This document shows, one piece after another, positions 12,632-29,767 of a stretch of DNA of 64,000 nucleotides (position 1 is the first letter of the stretch; each line of letters begins with the position of its first letter). Under the pieces are notes generated by a model. That model worked only from the letters and a program-made list of their open reading frames with translations, was not told where the DNA came from and did not search any database. Position numbers and translations under genes: made by a program. The stretch spans positions 2,976,001-3,040,000 of the forward strand of contig NC_088117.1 of assembly GCF_036370855.1 (NCBI RefSeq). Reading direction: 5' to 3'. This DNA is from Dromaius novaehollandiae. Taxonomy: Eukaryota; Chordata; Aves; Casuariiformes; Dromaiidae.

Positions 12632-12825
12632 CAGCATGGCTCCGGGCCCCCCCAAGGCTCCGGCAGAATGGCTCCGGGCCCCCCATGGCCCCCCAGCATG
12701 GCTCTGGGCCCCCACACTGCCCCCACAGCATGGCTCTGGGCCCCCACATCGACCCCCAGCATGGCTCCAGGCCCCCACACTGCCCCCCAGCATGGCCCTG
12801 GGCCCCTACGGCCCCAGCTCTAGCC
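12632..12825 (+). repeat. C-rich minisatellite upstream of ALAD
   Basis: About six units of about 30-33 bp share the core CAGCATGGCTCYGGGCCCCC followed by ACACTGCCCC-like spacers. The plus strand is C-rich, as in the array upstream of POLE3, but the unit is different. It ends about 130 bp before the octamer/GC-box promoter of ALAD. The long open frames reported through it on both strands are products of the repeat composition. Confidence 0.85.
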
Positions 12826-12879
12826 CCACAGCCCCAGCCCGGCTCCAGCCGCGGCTCCCGCCCCGGCCCCACAGCCCGC

Positions 12880-13060
12880 CGCCAGGCCCCTCCCCTCCCC
12901 CCGCCCGCCCCGCGCGAGACTTCCCGCCTGGGGACAGGCGCTTGGGGGTGGGTGGGGCTATGCAAATCAGAGGGCGGGTTATGCAAAGCAGGGGGCGGGG
13001 CTCCGGGGGGCGGGACGAGCGGCGGCAGCGGCAGCTGGAGGTGAGCGCGGCGGCGGGTGC
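12880..13060 (+). promoter_or_regulatory. ALAD: ALAD promoter and non-coding exon 1
   Basis: A GC-rich island contains a 21-bp tandem duplication (12959-12979 and 12980-13000), each copy holding an octamer-like TATGCAAA followed by a GC box GGGCGGG. A further GC box follows at about 13006-13013. The purine-rich stretch GGCGGCAGCGGCAGCTGGAG ends at 13040 with a good donor (GAG|GTGAGC). This fits the non-coding housekeeping first exon of ALAD known in mammals. There is no TATA box. Confidence 0.65.
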
Positions 13061-15133
13061 GCGCGGCCCGTAAAGCACCGCGGGTGACGCGCGCGGGGGC
13101 CGGGGTCAGCGCGACGTCGCGGCCGGCGGCGGGGCCGCTCCGGAGGGCGAGCGGGGGGGGGGAGCGCGGCCAGGCAGCTCCCCTGGGGGCTCAGGGCAGC
13201 GGCGGGGAAGTGGCCCCGGCCGGCGCTCTTGGCCTTCGGTCCTGCGGCAGCGCTGCGCTCGCCCCGCTGCGGTTCGCACCCTCGCGGCTGCCCCGTGGCC
13301 CTTTCCAGCGCCGCGCATCGCCGTGGGCCTCCAGCCCTTCAGCCTGGCGCCGGGCCCCGCCGCAGGGGTCTCGCGTGCCGACCCCGCTAGGCATCCGGCC
13401 TGGAGCCCTGCTGGGTCCCGCCGTGTCCTGCGTTACCCACCGCTGATCAGCCTGCCCTCCTTGTCGCAGCGCCTTCGTCCCTCCGCGGAGCTCTGCCTTC
13501 CGCGTATGGGTTCAGCCCGGCCCTGCTTCCAGCAGGAGCTTAGGGAGCTCGTGTGTCTCCAGGCCTTGGAGCAAACAGCTGTGCACCGAAGGAAGAGGCT
13601 GCTTCCATTCTCGCCTCTTAAAACGCTGGAACGCGGTTTCCACCAGGCTGGAAGGTTCATGTTTCGGGAGTGAATAGGCAGCTGCCAACTCAGTCATGTT
13701 AGTGACTGCCAGCTGGAATAAACCTTTCTAGCTCGCTCTGTTGGCTTGCTTTTGATCTGGCTTCGGTCCGTAGAGTAAGTTTGTTTAATATGCGCTAGTG
13801 CAACTTGGAGGGTGTTGGGTGCTTCGCTCTCTCTCATGCTGTTACAACAGGGCCTGGGATGCTTCGTTCTTGCAAAGCTTGTACAGAAGCTGCAGGAGCC
13901 CAGAAGAGTTTTGCACTGACTTCTCTTTCCTCGCGTTCTCCGTGTTGTAGCTGAACATGGCAATGCGACTGGTCGCTTCACCTTTGGGGGCCTGGAGTGA
14001 ATGGAGGAGCTGCTCTGGGTCTGGTGTGTTTGGGCTGGTTTCAGAGCAGTCCCAGCACAAAAGAACAAAGCCAAAATGGTTTTTTTTTCTGCTGTAGAGC
14101 CTTTTGCTCTCGGTGGGGGGACGAGGAGGGGCTGCATGGTTGTTCTTAACCATGTATTTATTAATGCTCTGGAGGGAGGCAGCCGCTCAACAGCTTCTCA
14201 GATCCTTCAGCTTCATGTGGGTGAAGCAAGTGTCTTTAGAAAGACAGATCTGGTCCCAAAGAAAGAAGTCTGTGTGCTATGGCAGGAGCCTTAGGGGCAT
14301 CTGTCCAGCTCTGAGGGGAAGCGGGTCATCAGTCATGGCTGAGGAGATAACATATGTGATATGTTCTTGCTTTGATGGGCCCCTTGTCGCAGGTTCTTTT
14401 GCTGCCCTCCCTCTGCCTCGCTGCAGGCTTTCCCTGGCTTTCCGGCAGCTGGGTGCACCACGGCACCAGTAAGGCCCCGGACCCTCTTCTGACACCGGGC
14501 CTTGCGTGAGTAAAAGGAGCGTGCGGCCCACGTCTGCCAGGTCCTCCCTGCTTGGGGGATGGCTGCAGGGAGCTGCTTGAGCAAGCAAGGCTCGTGAGGA
14601 GGGCCTCAGAAGAGAGCCCGTCTGGTGCAAGAGCACGGGCGCTGGGGGCCCACCCCTCGTGGCTGTTATCTCTGCTCTGCAATTCCCCTGCGTGACCATC
14701 TCCTCTTTTCCTCGGAGAGCTTAGTTTCTGGAGCTTCAGCCTCTATCTGTCCCTTACAGAGCAATTGCAGTCGGTTGCCTCTGATCCCCCCCCACCGTCC
14801 CCCTCTCCTTCCTCCGGTGGGATTAACTATAAAAACATTTTCTGGATTCTTGAGGTGCATTTGGCTCACTGAACCCTTTGTTCCCGAGAGCTGCGGGCAG
14901 CGAGCCGGTCTGGAGCCCTGCCCCAAGCAGCTGACCCGCGCTGGGCTGGAGCTGCCCCTGCCCGGCTGCCCCCGGCTGTCTCCTTGGGGGGAGGAAAGAG
15001 CGGAGGGGCAGCTTTCCAGATCCCAAAATTATTTCCTAAGTGATGCAGTGACACCGCCAGCATGCCTGTCAGCTGGCCTGCCTCCCACGTGAGCACCAGC
15101 GTATTTGGTCAGTGGGATCCGTTCAGTGGTTTT

Positions 15134-15196
15134 TTATATATATGTGTGTGTGTGTATATATATATATATGTATATATATATATTTATATATATATA
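15134..15196. repeat. (TA)n/(TG)n microsatellite
   Basis: Uninterrupted alternation of TA and TG dinucleotides, including a (TG)6 block flanked by (TA)n blocks, in ALAD intron 1. Confidence 0.95.
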
Positions 15197-15234
15197 AAAA
15201 TAATAACTCATTGAGCCTTTGCCCCCAGCCTCAA

Positions 15235-15345
15235 ACACAGGCAATTGCCAGGGATGTGAGCGACTCAATTCAAGCCCCGGATTGAATGCAGTGCTCCTAC
15301 GTTGTAGGTGAGTGCCCCAGGCACTGGGCTAGGCCGATGCAGGCT
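15235..15345 (-). repeat. tRNA-derived SINE-like remnant
   Basis: Read on the minus strand it shows CCTAGCCCAGTG ... GGGGCACTCACCTACAACGT ... TTCAATCC, a worn version of the amniote repeat text TAGCCCAGTGGTTAGAGCACTCACCT ... GGTTCAAGTCC, with A-box-like and B-box-like segments about 40 bp apart. The central inverted part (TTCAATCCGGGGCTTGAATTGA) is also typical of that repeat. Too degraded to be a tRNA gene. Confidence 0.45.
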
Positions 15346-17943
15346 GACAATCTGGATTAAGGTTGAAATTGTTTGAACGGTCTTGAGCTTATCCCCATGC
15401 GAAACAGCAAAACACTTCAAATTTTAAGGCTTTTAAGAAGAATGGAGCCTCTTCCTGACCAACTCCATGGCTGACTGGTGTAGCGAGTGCCAGTGTAAAG
15501 CTCTTCTCTGGACTGTGGTCCTGGAAAGCTAACCACCGCTTCTGTTTTCCAGAGCGAGCTGGGCGCAGTGGATGCAGGCGGAAGAGTCAGCAAGATTTAG
15601 ATCATTGGAGGAATCGCTCCTGGTTCTTGGATTTAAGCTAGCGCATGGGAAAGCTGTGATGGGATTGGGGACCGGGGGCTGCTCCCCAGAGATGGGTCTC
15701 ACGGTTGGGTTAGAAGGATCTTCTGTGTAAAATGTGGTGCTGGACTGGGGGGTCACCAGGCTGAGGAATCTCTTTCCTTCTTTCAGAAGTCACTAGCTCT
15801 TCCCCCATCCACATCCCTCAACTTGTAGCTCTGAAAACAAAATCCATGATGTCCGCTGGGGACTTTGTTATTAATTTCTGGAGGACAGTTCTCAGATACT
15901 AGAGGAATGTGAAACCTAGTGGCGTTGGGAAACGTGCTCCGACCTCTGCCCGGGGAGCTGGCTGGGCTCCGCGTTCTCCCACAGCGGCTCCGTAGCTCTG
16001 CGCTGGCGCTGATCCAGAGGCGCTAAATCCTGCGGCGCTGCGAGCGGCAATCCTGGGAACAAGCGACGGTCGCTCCGCAGGGCGGCATGAGGAGCCTGGC
16101 CGCAGAGCAGCGAGGCGGCCGGAGTCGCCCCGGGCCTGGGGTGCTGTCAGCAGATGATAACCTCGCTCACGCTGCTTTTTGGGGCTCTGACCACAGGCGT
16201 TTGTGGGATGTGGCCCTGTGTGGGCAGAGGCCCGAGAGGGCCCGGCACTGCCGGTTAGTGCCCGCGTGCTGCGATGGAGCAGCAATCCCCCCCGGCAGGC
16301 GTGAGCAAAGAGAGGTGACCTCTGCTTGTCCCATGCAGCTACCCCATGGCCGGAGGCTCTGCTGTCGGGAGCAGATGTGCGCAGCCGGCAGAAGTCCTTG
16401 GAGCCGCTCTGAATAAACAGTTCAGGTTGTGGTTTCCAGGGTGTCCTGGCCGTAACAGCTGCCGCTGCGCTGCAGCCAAGTGCCTGGTCCTGGGCGAAGG
16501 GGCAGCCTTCCCCTCCAGGCTCCTTCAGTCACGCTCGCACCAACCAAATGTTACACCCAAAATGTTTACACTTTAAAAGCCCCTTGGGGCTATTTTGATA
16601 TGTTTTCCAGCTTGCTCTGTGCCTTCTTCTTTCTTAGTGTGTCTGCAGTTCTTTGTTGTGTCGGAGCTTACTGCATATGATGTGGTTTACGTATGTTGAA
16701 GAATTGTTCTTTGTTACGCCTGAAATCAGTTACGCCCAGCTCCAAAGTCTGCATTTCTTTATCCAGCAGTAAGTGACCACTAGTGAGTTGTTTATAGCCC
16801 TGGTGTCTTCAGGATCATTCTGTGCCCCTCTTTTCTCATCCTGTGCCTGTGCTCTTCTATGACTGCCCCATTACGCTACAGCCATAAATACTTCATTTGA
16901 CACTGAACAACGTGTTACTGCTATGTATATACGAGTTATTCTTGTATCACGAAATTACACAGTTAAGTAACACAAATTAAGCAATGACCACCTCATCTTT
17001 AGAAAATTGCTGTTACAGCTAAACAAGCTAAAACAAAGCCCAACAAGTCCCGAGGCCTTGCAGAGCTGGTACAAAGCCCGTGGTGTGGCATTAGCAAAGG
17101 CCGTACTGTATTTACTGGGCTGCGGGGCTAGAGAATCCTGTTTTATCCCCGTGCAGCCTGGGAAGCAGATGCCCCAGGGGATTCAGAGCTGCTGCCCAGC
17201 TGCAGAGTGAAACACATGGAGTTGTCATGCTCTTCCCTTCCTCTGACGGTCACCGGTTGAGTCTAGTGGCTGGGATTCCCAGGCTGGGGGACAGCTGGGC
17301 TCATCTCCCTGCAGCTGACGGCAGAGGAGCCAGCTAGTCTCACAGCGGTATCTGCCAAGGCAAGAGGTGTTTGGTACCGACACCTGCAGCGCGATGAAAG
17401 AGCTTTTTCAGTGAGCAGCAGCTGCCCTGGGCTGGCCGTGGGGCTTCCCCAGCCCTGTGCGTGTGAGGGTCGGACTGCTCCAGCCTGCCCTGTGCCGGAG
17501 CGCTGAGCCCGGAGGGGCTGCAGAGCGGTTTTGAACGTGGGGGAGAACGTGGTTCCTGCTACAGGATGATGTTTGTGGCTGTAAATTGATGGTTTCATAC
17601 ACAGAATGGGAGGGTTTTGTGGGGAGAAGTTGGCATCATCCCCACTTACGGGGGGAGTGTCATGCCGTGATCGCCGGTGCTGGGTCTCCCAACTGCGCTC
17701 CAGTGCGCAGCAGACCCCGGGAGAGTCGGGCTGAGCGTGAGAAGCAGCTTTTGACAGAAGCCGGCTGGGCCGTGCCTCGGGCTCCCCGTGCGTGCCCAGA
17801 GCAGCCCTGCGGAGGCTGCCTGGATCTCCGTCCGCTCCCCACACTGACTGCTAGCAGTGACTTACCAGGACGCAGCCACTAACCTGCCTCTTTCTTTTGC
17901 TGTTTCAGACTCTCCTTCCACAGTCTCCTCGTGAATTCCCAAG

Positions 17944-24043
<6,100 letters not shown>

Positions 24044-24231
24044 GCGGGGCCGGGCCTGAGCGGGGCCGGGCTGGGCGACGGCGGGCGGGGGCAGCGAAGG
24101 CTCGCGGCGGCGGGCGGCTCGCTCCGTGAGGGCGGGAGGGGGCAGCGGGCCGCGGCCATGTTTCCGCCCGGGCCGGAAGCGGCGGGAGCGGGGCGGCAGC
24201 GGGGCGGCAGCGGAGCCGGGCGCCGCCGCAG
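24044..24231 (+). promoter_or_regulatory. HDHD3: HDHD3 promoter and first exon, abutting ALAD
   Basis: A CpG island runs from about 23.8 to 24.4 kb. A YY1-type CCATGTT (24156-24162) and an ETS-type CCGGAAGC (24173-24180) mark a TATA-less promoter/initiator. A strong donor GCAG|GTACGT at 24231/24232 ends the exon; it splices to the acceptor TTTGTTTTAG ending at 27165. The YY1 motif overlaps an ATG (24158) that is in frame with the HDHD3 coding region after splicing, so this exon may be partly coding. Confidence 0.6.
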
Positions 24232-24472
24232 GTACGTGCGGGCCGGGCCGCGGCCCCGCGGGGGTCCCGGGGAGAGGGGGCGGCCCCGGGGGCGCCCACC
24301 CCCCCCCCAGCCTCCGTACAGCCACTGCGACGCCCCCGCGCCCGGCCCACCGCTGCCCCCGGTGCGCCCCATGGACCCGGGCACACCCTGGACACCCGGG
24401 CGCCACGTGCCCCAAATACAGCCCCGTACGCCCGGCAACACCCTGCGCACACAGCCGTCATGTGCCCTAAAT

Positions 24473-26805
24473 GCAGCCCCACGTGCCCTGCTACACCCCC
24501 TACACCTAGCCCACACCCACCCTGGGTACAGCCCCACGTGCCCTGCTACACCCCCTACACCTAGCCGCCCCACACCCTGCCTACAGCCCCACGTGTCCTG
24601 CTACACCCCCTACACCTAGCCGCCCCACACCCTGCCTACAGCCCCACGTGTCCTGCTACACCCCCTACACCTAGCCGCCCCACACCCTGCCTACAGCCCC
24701 ACGTGTCCTGCTACACCCCCTACACTTAGCCGCCCCACACCCTGCCTACAGCCCCACGTGTCCTGCTACACCCCCTACACCTAGCCGCCCCACACCCTGC
24801 CTACAGCCCCACGTGTCCTGCTACACCCCCTACACCTAGCCGCCCCACACCCTGCCTACAGCCCCACGTGTCCTGCTACACCCCCTACACCTAGCCGCCC
24901 CACACCCTGCCTACAGCCCCACGTGTCCTGCTACACCCCCTACACCTAGCCGCCCCACACCCTGCCTACAGCCCCACGTGTCCTGCTACACCCCCTACAC
25001 CTAGCCACCCCACACCCTGCCTACAGCCCCACGTGTCCTGCTACACCCCCTACACCTAGCCACCCCACATCCTGCCTACAGCCCCACGTGTCCTGCTACA
25101 CCGCCTACACCTAGCCCACACACATCCTGCCTACAGCCCCACATGTCCTGCTACACCGCCTACACCTAGCTGCCCCACACCCTGCCTACAGCCCCACGTG
25201 TCCTGGCTACACCCCCTACACCTAGCCCCCACACACCCTGCCTACAGCCCCACGTGCCCTGCTACACCCCCTACACCTAGCCGCCCCACACCCTGCCTAC
25301 AGCCCCACGTGCCCTGCTACACCCCCTACACCTAGCCGCCCCACACCCTGCCTACAGCCCCACGTGCCCTGCTACACCCCCTACACCTAGCCGCCCCACA
25401 CCCTGCCTACAGCCCCATGTGTCCTGCTACACCCCCTACACCTAGCCACCCCACACCCTGCCTACAGCCCCACGTGTCCTGCTACACCCCCTACACCTAG
25501 CCACCCCACATCCTGCCTACAGCCCCACGTGTCCTGCTACACCGCCTACACCTAGCCCACACACATCCTGCCTACAGCCCCACATGTCCTGCTACACCGC
25601 CTACACCTAGCTGCCCCACACCCTGCCTACAGCCCCACATGTCCTGGCTACACCCCATACACCTAGCCACCCCACATCCTGCCTACAGCCCCACGTGTCC
25701 TGCTACACCCCATACACCTAGCCCCCACACACCCTGCCTACAGCCCCACGTGTCCTGCTACACCCCCTACACCTAGCCGCCCCACACCCTGCCTACAGCC
25801 CCACGTGTCCTGCTACACCCCCTACACCTAGCCACCCCACACCCTGCCTACAGCCCCACGTGTCCTGCTACACCCCCTACACCTAGCCACCCCACATCCT
25901 GCCTACAGCCCCACGTGTCCTGCTACACCGCCTACACCTAGCCCACACACATCCTGCCTACAGCCCCACATGTCCTGCTACACCGCCTACACCTAGCTGC
26001 CCCACACCCTGCCTACAGCCCCACGTGTCCTGGCTACACCCCCTACACCTAGCCCCCACACACCCTGCCTACAGCCCCACGTGCCCTGCTACACCCCCTA
26101 CACCTAGCCGCCCCACACCCTGCCTACAGCCCCACGTGCCCTGCTACACCCCCTACACCTAGCCGCCCCACACCCTGCCTACAGCCCCACGTGCCCTGCT
26201 ACACCCCCTACACCTAGCCGCCCCACACCCTGCCTACAGCCCCATGTGTCCTGCTACACCCCCTACACCTAGCCACCCCACACCCTGCCTACAGCCCCAC
26301 GTGTCCTGCTACACCCCCTACACCTAGCCACCCCACATCCTGCCTACAGCCCCACGTGTCCTGCTACACCGCCTACACCTAGCCCACACACATCCTGCCT
26401 ACAGCCCCACATGTCCTGCTACACCGCCTACACCTAGCTGCCCCACACCCTGCCTACAGCCCCACATGTCCTGGCTACACCCCATACACCTAGCCCCCAC
26501 ACACCCTGCCTACAGCCCCATGTGTCCTGCTACACCCCCTACACCTAGCCCCCATACACCCTGGCTGCAGCCCCACATACCTAGCCCCACACACACACCC
26601 TGCCTACAGCCCCGTGTGTCCTACTACATGCCATACACCTAACCCCCCCCACACTGCCTGGGTACAGCCCCACATGTCCTGGCTACACCCCATACACCTA
26701 CCCCCACACACACTGCCTGGGTACAGCCGCACATGTCCTGGCTACACCCCCCCATACACCTAGCCCCCCCCATCCACCCTGGCTGCAGCCCCACGTGTCC
26801 TGACT
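24473..26805 (+). repeat. 55-bp minisatellite with E-box core, in HDHD3 intron 1
   Basis: About 40 head-to-tail units of 55 bp. Each unit reads CCCCACGTGTCC, then TGCTACACCCCCTACACC, then TAGCCGCCCCACACCCTG and CCTACAG. By my reading about 30 units keep the palindrome CACGTG; the rest have CATGTG or ACATGT. Variant units recur in the same order 827 bp apart (25001-25827 and from 25828), a higher-order repeat of 15 units. The right end decays gradually. Plus strand C-rich. Confidence 0.95.
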
Positions 26806-27196
26806 ACACCCCGTACCCCCACCCTGGCTCGACAGCGGGGTGCAGCAGCTCCGCTGCCTTTGCGCTGCCGTGGCTGCCCCGGCGCGAGAGGCTTTGCACC
26901 CCGGGACGCAGAGCACGAGCAGGGGCAGAGCTGGGCCTTCCCTCCCTGTGGGGTCTTCATGCTGAGCCCCTCTGTGAGGCCAGCGATGGCACCAGGACCT
27001 GGTTCACCCCCGCACCACTGATACCCACCAGTCGCCCCACAGATGTGGGCCCCACTCCATGTAGACTTGTCTTCAGCAGTACCATGCCGCACACAGCACC
27101 GCAGTAGCCTGTAGGCAAAGCATGTAACTGCTCTCGCCTGGCTCTTACCTCCGCATTTGTTTTAGGTTTGCCTTAGCCCTAAGCTTCACTGAAGCA

Positions 27197-27913
27197 ATGC
27201 TTAGACTACGCTTACTAACATGGGATGTGAAAGATACGCTGCTCCGGCTTCGGCAGCCAGTGGGAGAGAATTACTCAGCTGAGGCCCGGGCTCATGGGGT
27301 CCAGGTGCAGCCGGAGGCGCTCAGTCAAGCTTTCCACCAGGCTTACAAAGCCCAGCAGCAGCGCTTCCCCAACTACGGCCTGCGCCAGGGGCTGAGTTCC
27401 AGGCAGTGGTGGGTAGATGTCGTCAAACAAACCTTCAGGCTCTCGGGGGTGCATGAAGACAGAGTCCTTACCCGGCTGGCAGAAAACCTCTACCAGGACT
27501 TTTGCAGCGCGCACACCTGGGAGGTGCTGCCAGGAGCCAACGAGATTTTAAGTCAGTGCTGCGAGCGGGGCTTTCGAATGGGGGTGATCTCCAACTTCGA
27601 TAAGAGGCTTGAGAAGATTCTGTCGCAGTGCAACCTGCGGCACCATTTTGAGTTTGTCTTGACCTCCGAGGATGCAGGTTTCGCCAAACCAGACAGGAGG
27701 ATCTTCGAGAAGGCCCTGCGCCTCTGCGGGGTTCTGCCGGAGCAGGCGGCTCACGTGGGAGACGACTACCTGCGGGATTACAGGGCAGCCAGGGAGGCGG
27801 GCATGCACAGCTTTCTGCTCTCGGCTGCCGGGCAGCGAGGGGAGCTGGAGGTACCGAAGGAGCACGTCCTGCCTTCGCTCAGCCACCTCCTTGCCCTTAT
27901 TGAAAAGGGTTAG
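27197..27913 (+). CDS. HDHD3: Haloacid dehalogenase-like hydrolase domain protein 3
   Basis: A single coding exon of 238 codons (human about 251) starting MLRLRLLTWDVKDTLLRLRQ. HAD-superfamily landmarks: motif I WDVKDTLL with the nucleophile position D10, cap region about residues 17-110 including FPNYG and SRQWW, motif II VISNFD (S132), motif III lysine K164 in AKPDRRIF, motif IV GDDYLRDY (D189, D190). As in the human protein, the second motif-I aspartate (acid/base, +2) is a lysine (K12), so ordinary phosphatase chemistry is doubtful. The substrate is unknown. The exon begins at 27166; the intron upstream holds the E-box minisatellite. In the spliced mRNA the frame stays open back to an ATG at 24158, adding 35 residues. 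BSPRY lies beyond, tail to tail. Confidence 0.96.
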   Translation: MLRLRLLTWDVKDTLLRLRQPVGENYSAEARAHGVQVQPEALSQAFHQAYKAQQQRFPNYGLRQGLSSRQWWVDVVKQTFRLSGVHEDRVLTRLAENLYQDFCSAHTWEVLPGANEILSQCCERGFRMGVISNFDKRLEKILSQCNLRHHFEFVLTSEDAGFAKPDRRIFEKALRLCGVLPEQAAHVGDDYLRDYRAAREAGMHSFLLSAAGQRGELEVPKEHVLPSLSHLLALIEKG

Positions 27914-28079
27914 TCGTGGTAGCTGTATTTCAAAGCAGGACCAATGCTGCTGCCGAGCAGGTGACGTTCCTCGCGCTTGACTTCTCGCCGACATTGGAAT
28001 GAGAAACAAGCGCTTCCTTCTGCGCACAGGGAGAAACGCTCCCCATGATGCCCCTTCTATTCGGGGGGCAAGCTAATGT

Positions 28080-28085
28080 AATAAA
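28080..28085 (+). promoter_or_regulatory. HDHD3: Poly(A) signal AATAAA of HDHD3
   Basis: First AATAAA after the HDHD3 stop, 167 bp downstream. It is also the first canonical hexamer I find after the ALAD stop at 24043. Confidence 0.75.
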
Positions 28086-29767
28086 GCATATCGGACATGC
28101 TCCGCTTTCATGCCCTTTTCTTCCATAGCTCTCAAAACGCTCTATGGCAGAGGGTTAATGGTGGTATCTTCCCCTAATAGAGTTGGGGACTGGGTGCGGA
28201 GGAGGAAGTGTTTCGCCTGGGGTCACACACAACCCTGTGCTAGCACATCTGCAGGGCTGAGGTTATTCCCTTCGCGGGGGTAGGCCTGCTAGCAGGGTGC
28301 ACCCAGGAATCCTGCACACTGCCCTGCAGCTTTTGGTGTATTCCCAGTTTGCCTTCATTGCCGGCATCCCCCTCTTCCTGAATAGCAGTGGCTGGGAGGG
28401 AATTACACCTCCCTTTAGGCAGTTTCCCCATCCCTCGTGCCAGAGCCTGGACCCACAGGAGCTGGTACGGCCTCAGGAGAGCTCAGTGCTGTGAAGTGGG
28501 CAGCTGATCCTCTCACGCTTTCCCCTACCTCTGCCCTAGCTGGGCTACAGTGATGAGGTTGTGTCTGCGTTCAGCAGAGCCTTGCCCTGAGCCGTGGAGA
28601 TGCAGCAGGAAACATCACACTGGGAAGGGGAGCAGCTCGGGTCTCCCCAGCATCTCAAGAGCAGGAATTCAGCTGCAAAGCACAGCCCACTGCTTCTTTA
28701 TCTGAAGCCTCAGCAAGCGTCCCACCAAGCTGCTGCCCCAGAAAAGAAAATGACAGCATTTTTGCCAGGTGCTGTGAAAATCAATTCCAAGAACTTGCAA
28801 TACCCAAGATAAAAGAACCTGATGGAGCCCCTTGCTGTCTTCTAAAGTCCACCATCAAATTTAAAGCTCAACTAGAAGGTTTGTAATTGCTGCAGTTCAC
28901 AGCACGTATCGTCCACTCCTCCCCACCGACGGATGGAAATAAGCCCTCGTTCCGCAGAGGAACTAAATGATTCACCCAAAACAGGCTGGCAAGAGCCGGG
29001 AATCAAACTGATTCCAAGTCCCAGCACTGCTGCTTTCACAATTTGTTTTAGCCTTGATTCTACTTCTAGCTCAACACTGAGCTAACCGCACGTGCCAGGT
29101 CCGAGGTCTACCCCAAGCTGAACTGGGCTCATGGGGGAATTGTTGCTGCTCCTGAGTAGACAGCTATTCTCTGCTTCTGACATAATCAGCCCCAAGTAAA
29201 ACACTCCTCTGGCTCTCCAAGTCCAGGCCAGCAGCCCTGAAGTGGAGGTGGCCGTGTTTTGCAGGGACCGATCCAGAATGGGGAATGCTCAAAAGAGCAG
29301 TGCAGCTGGCAGCACAGTTACACCGAGCACACAACCCGTGAGCTCCTGGCACGGAAGAGTCGTGCCTGATAAATGTGTAGCAAACAAAGCTTGGGGCCAC
29401 GGGTTCGCGTGCCTTCACGCACGAGTTGCTTCCTGCAGGGTTCAGGAAGCATGGCATCTGTTCTCAGGTACAGCAGGAACTGTTTCTGCTTCCCCTTGAA
29501 GCTTGAGGTCCTGGCTGCAGGCTAATAGTTGGATGCTACAGGACAAATACAGAGTAATTAGGCAGCTGAGAGGGAGAGAGGAGAGTTACCATAAAAAAAG
29601 CAAGGAGCAGGCATTCAGGTTGAAGGCCTTTTCTGAATGCCACTGTATGCAAGCTGGTAGCCCTGTCTGGGCTCATCGCATTAAATGGAGAGACTGTATA
29701 TCGTATATACAAATATATATTCACAAGGAGATCTGCTCCCCCACCCCCAGCCAGTGCAACGCTTCAC
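28086..29767. other. Convergent intergenic region HDHD3 / BSPRY
   Basis: Holds the 3' ends of two convergent genes. No coding exon is recognised. A MIR-type SINE lies at 28933-29052. I found no good AATAAA on the minus strand close to the BSPRY stop, so its 3' end is not located. Confidence 0.5.
28933..29052 (-). repeat. MIR / CORE-type SINE fragment
   Basis: The plus strand reads GGAAATAAGC ... GCAGAGGAACTAAATGATTC ... GGCAAGAGCCGGGAATCAAAC ... CCCAGCACTGCTGCTTTCAC. This is the reverse complement of the MIR body (tRNA part with GGTTCGAATCCCGGCTCTGCC followed by the CORE region). An ancient mammal/reptile-shared SINE type, so very old. Confidence 0.75.

Larger units (their letters stand above)
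13041..17908 (+). other. ALAD: ALAD intron 1 (about 4.9 kb)
   Basis: From the donor at 13041 to the acceptor TTTCAG ending at 17908. Mammalian ALAD has an erythroid-specific alternative first exon in this position; I could not identify its counterpart. Single GATA motifs occur at 14344-14349 (AGATAA) and 16155-16160 (TGATAA). A TA/TG microsatellite and a tRNA-like SINE remnant lie at 15.1-15.35 kb. No conserved coding frame is seen; open frames on both strands here are chance products of GC-rich sequence. Confidence 0.6.
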
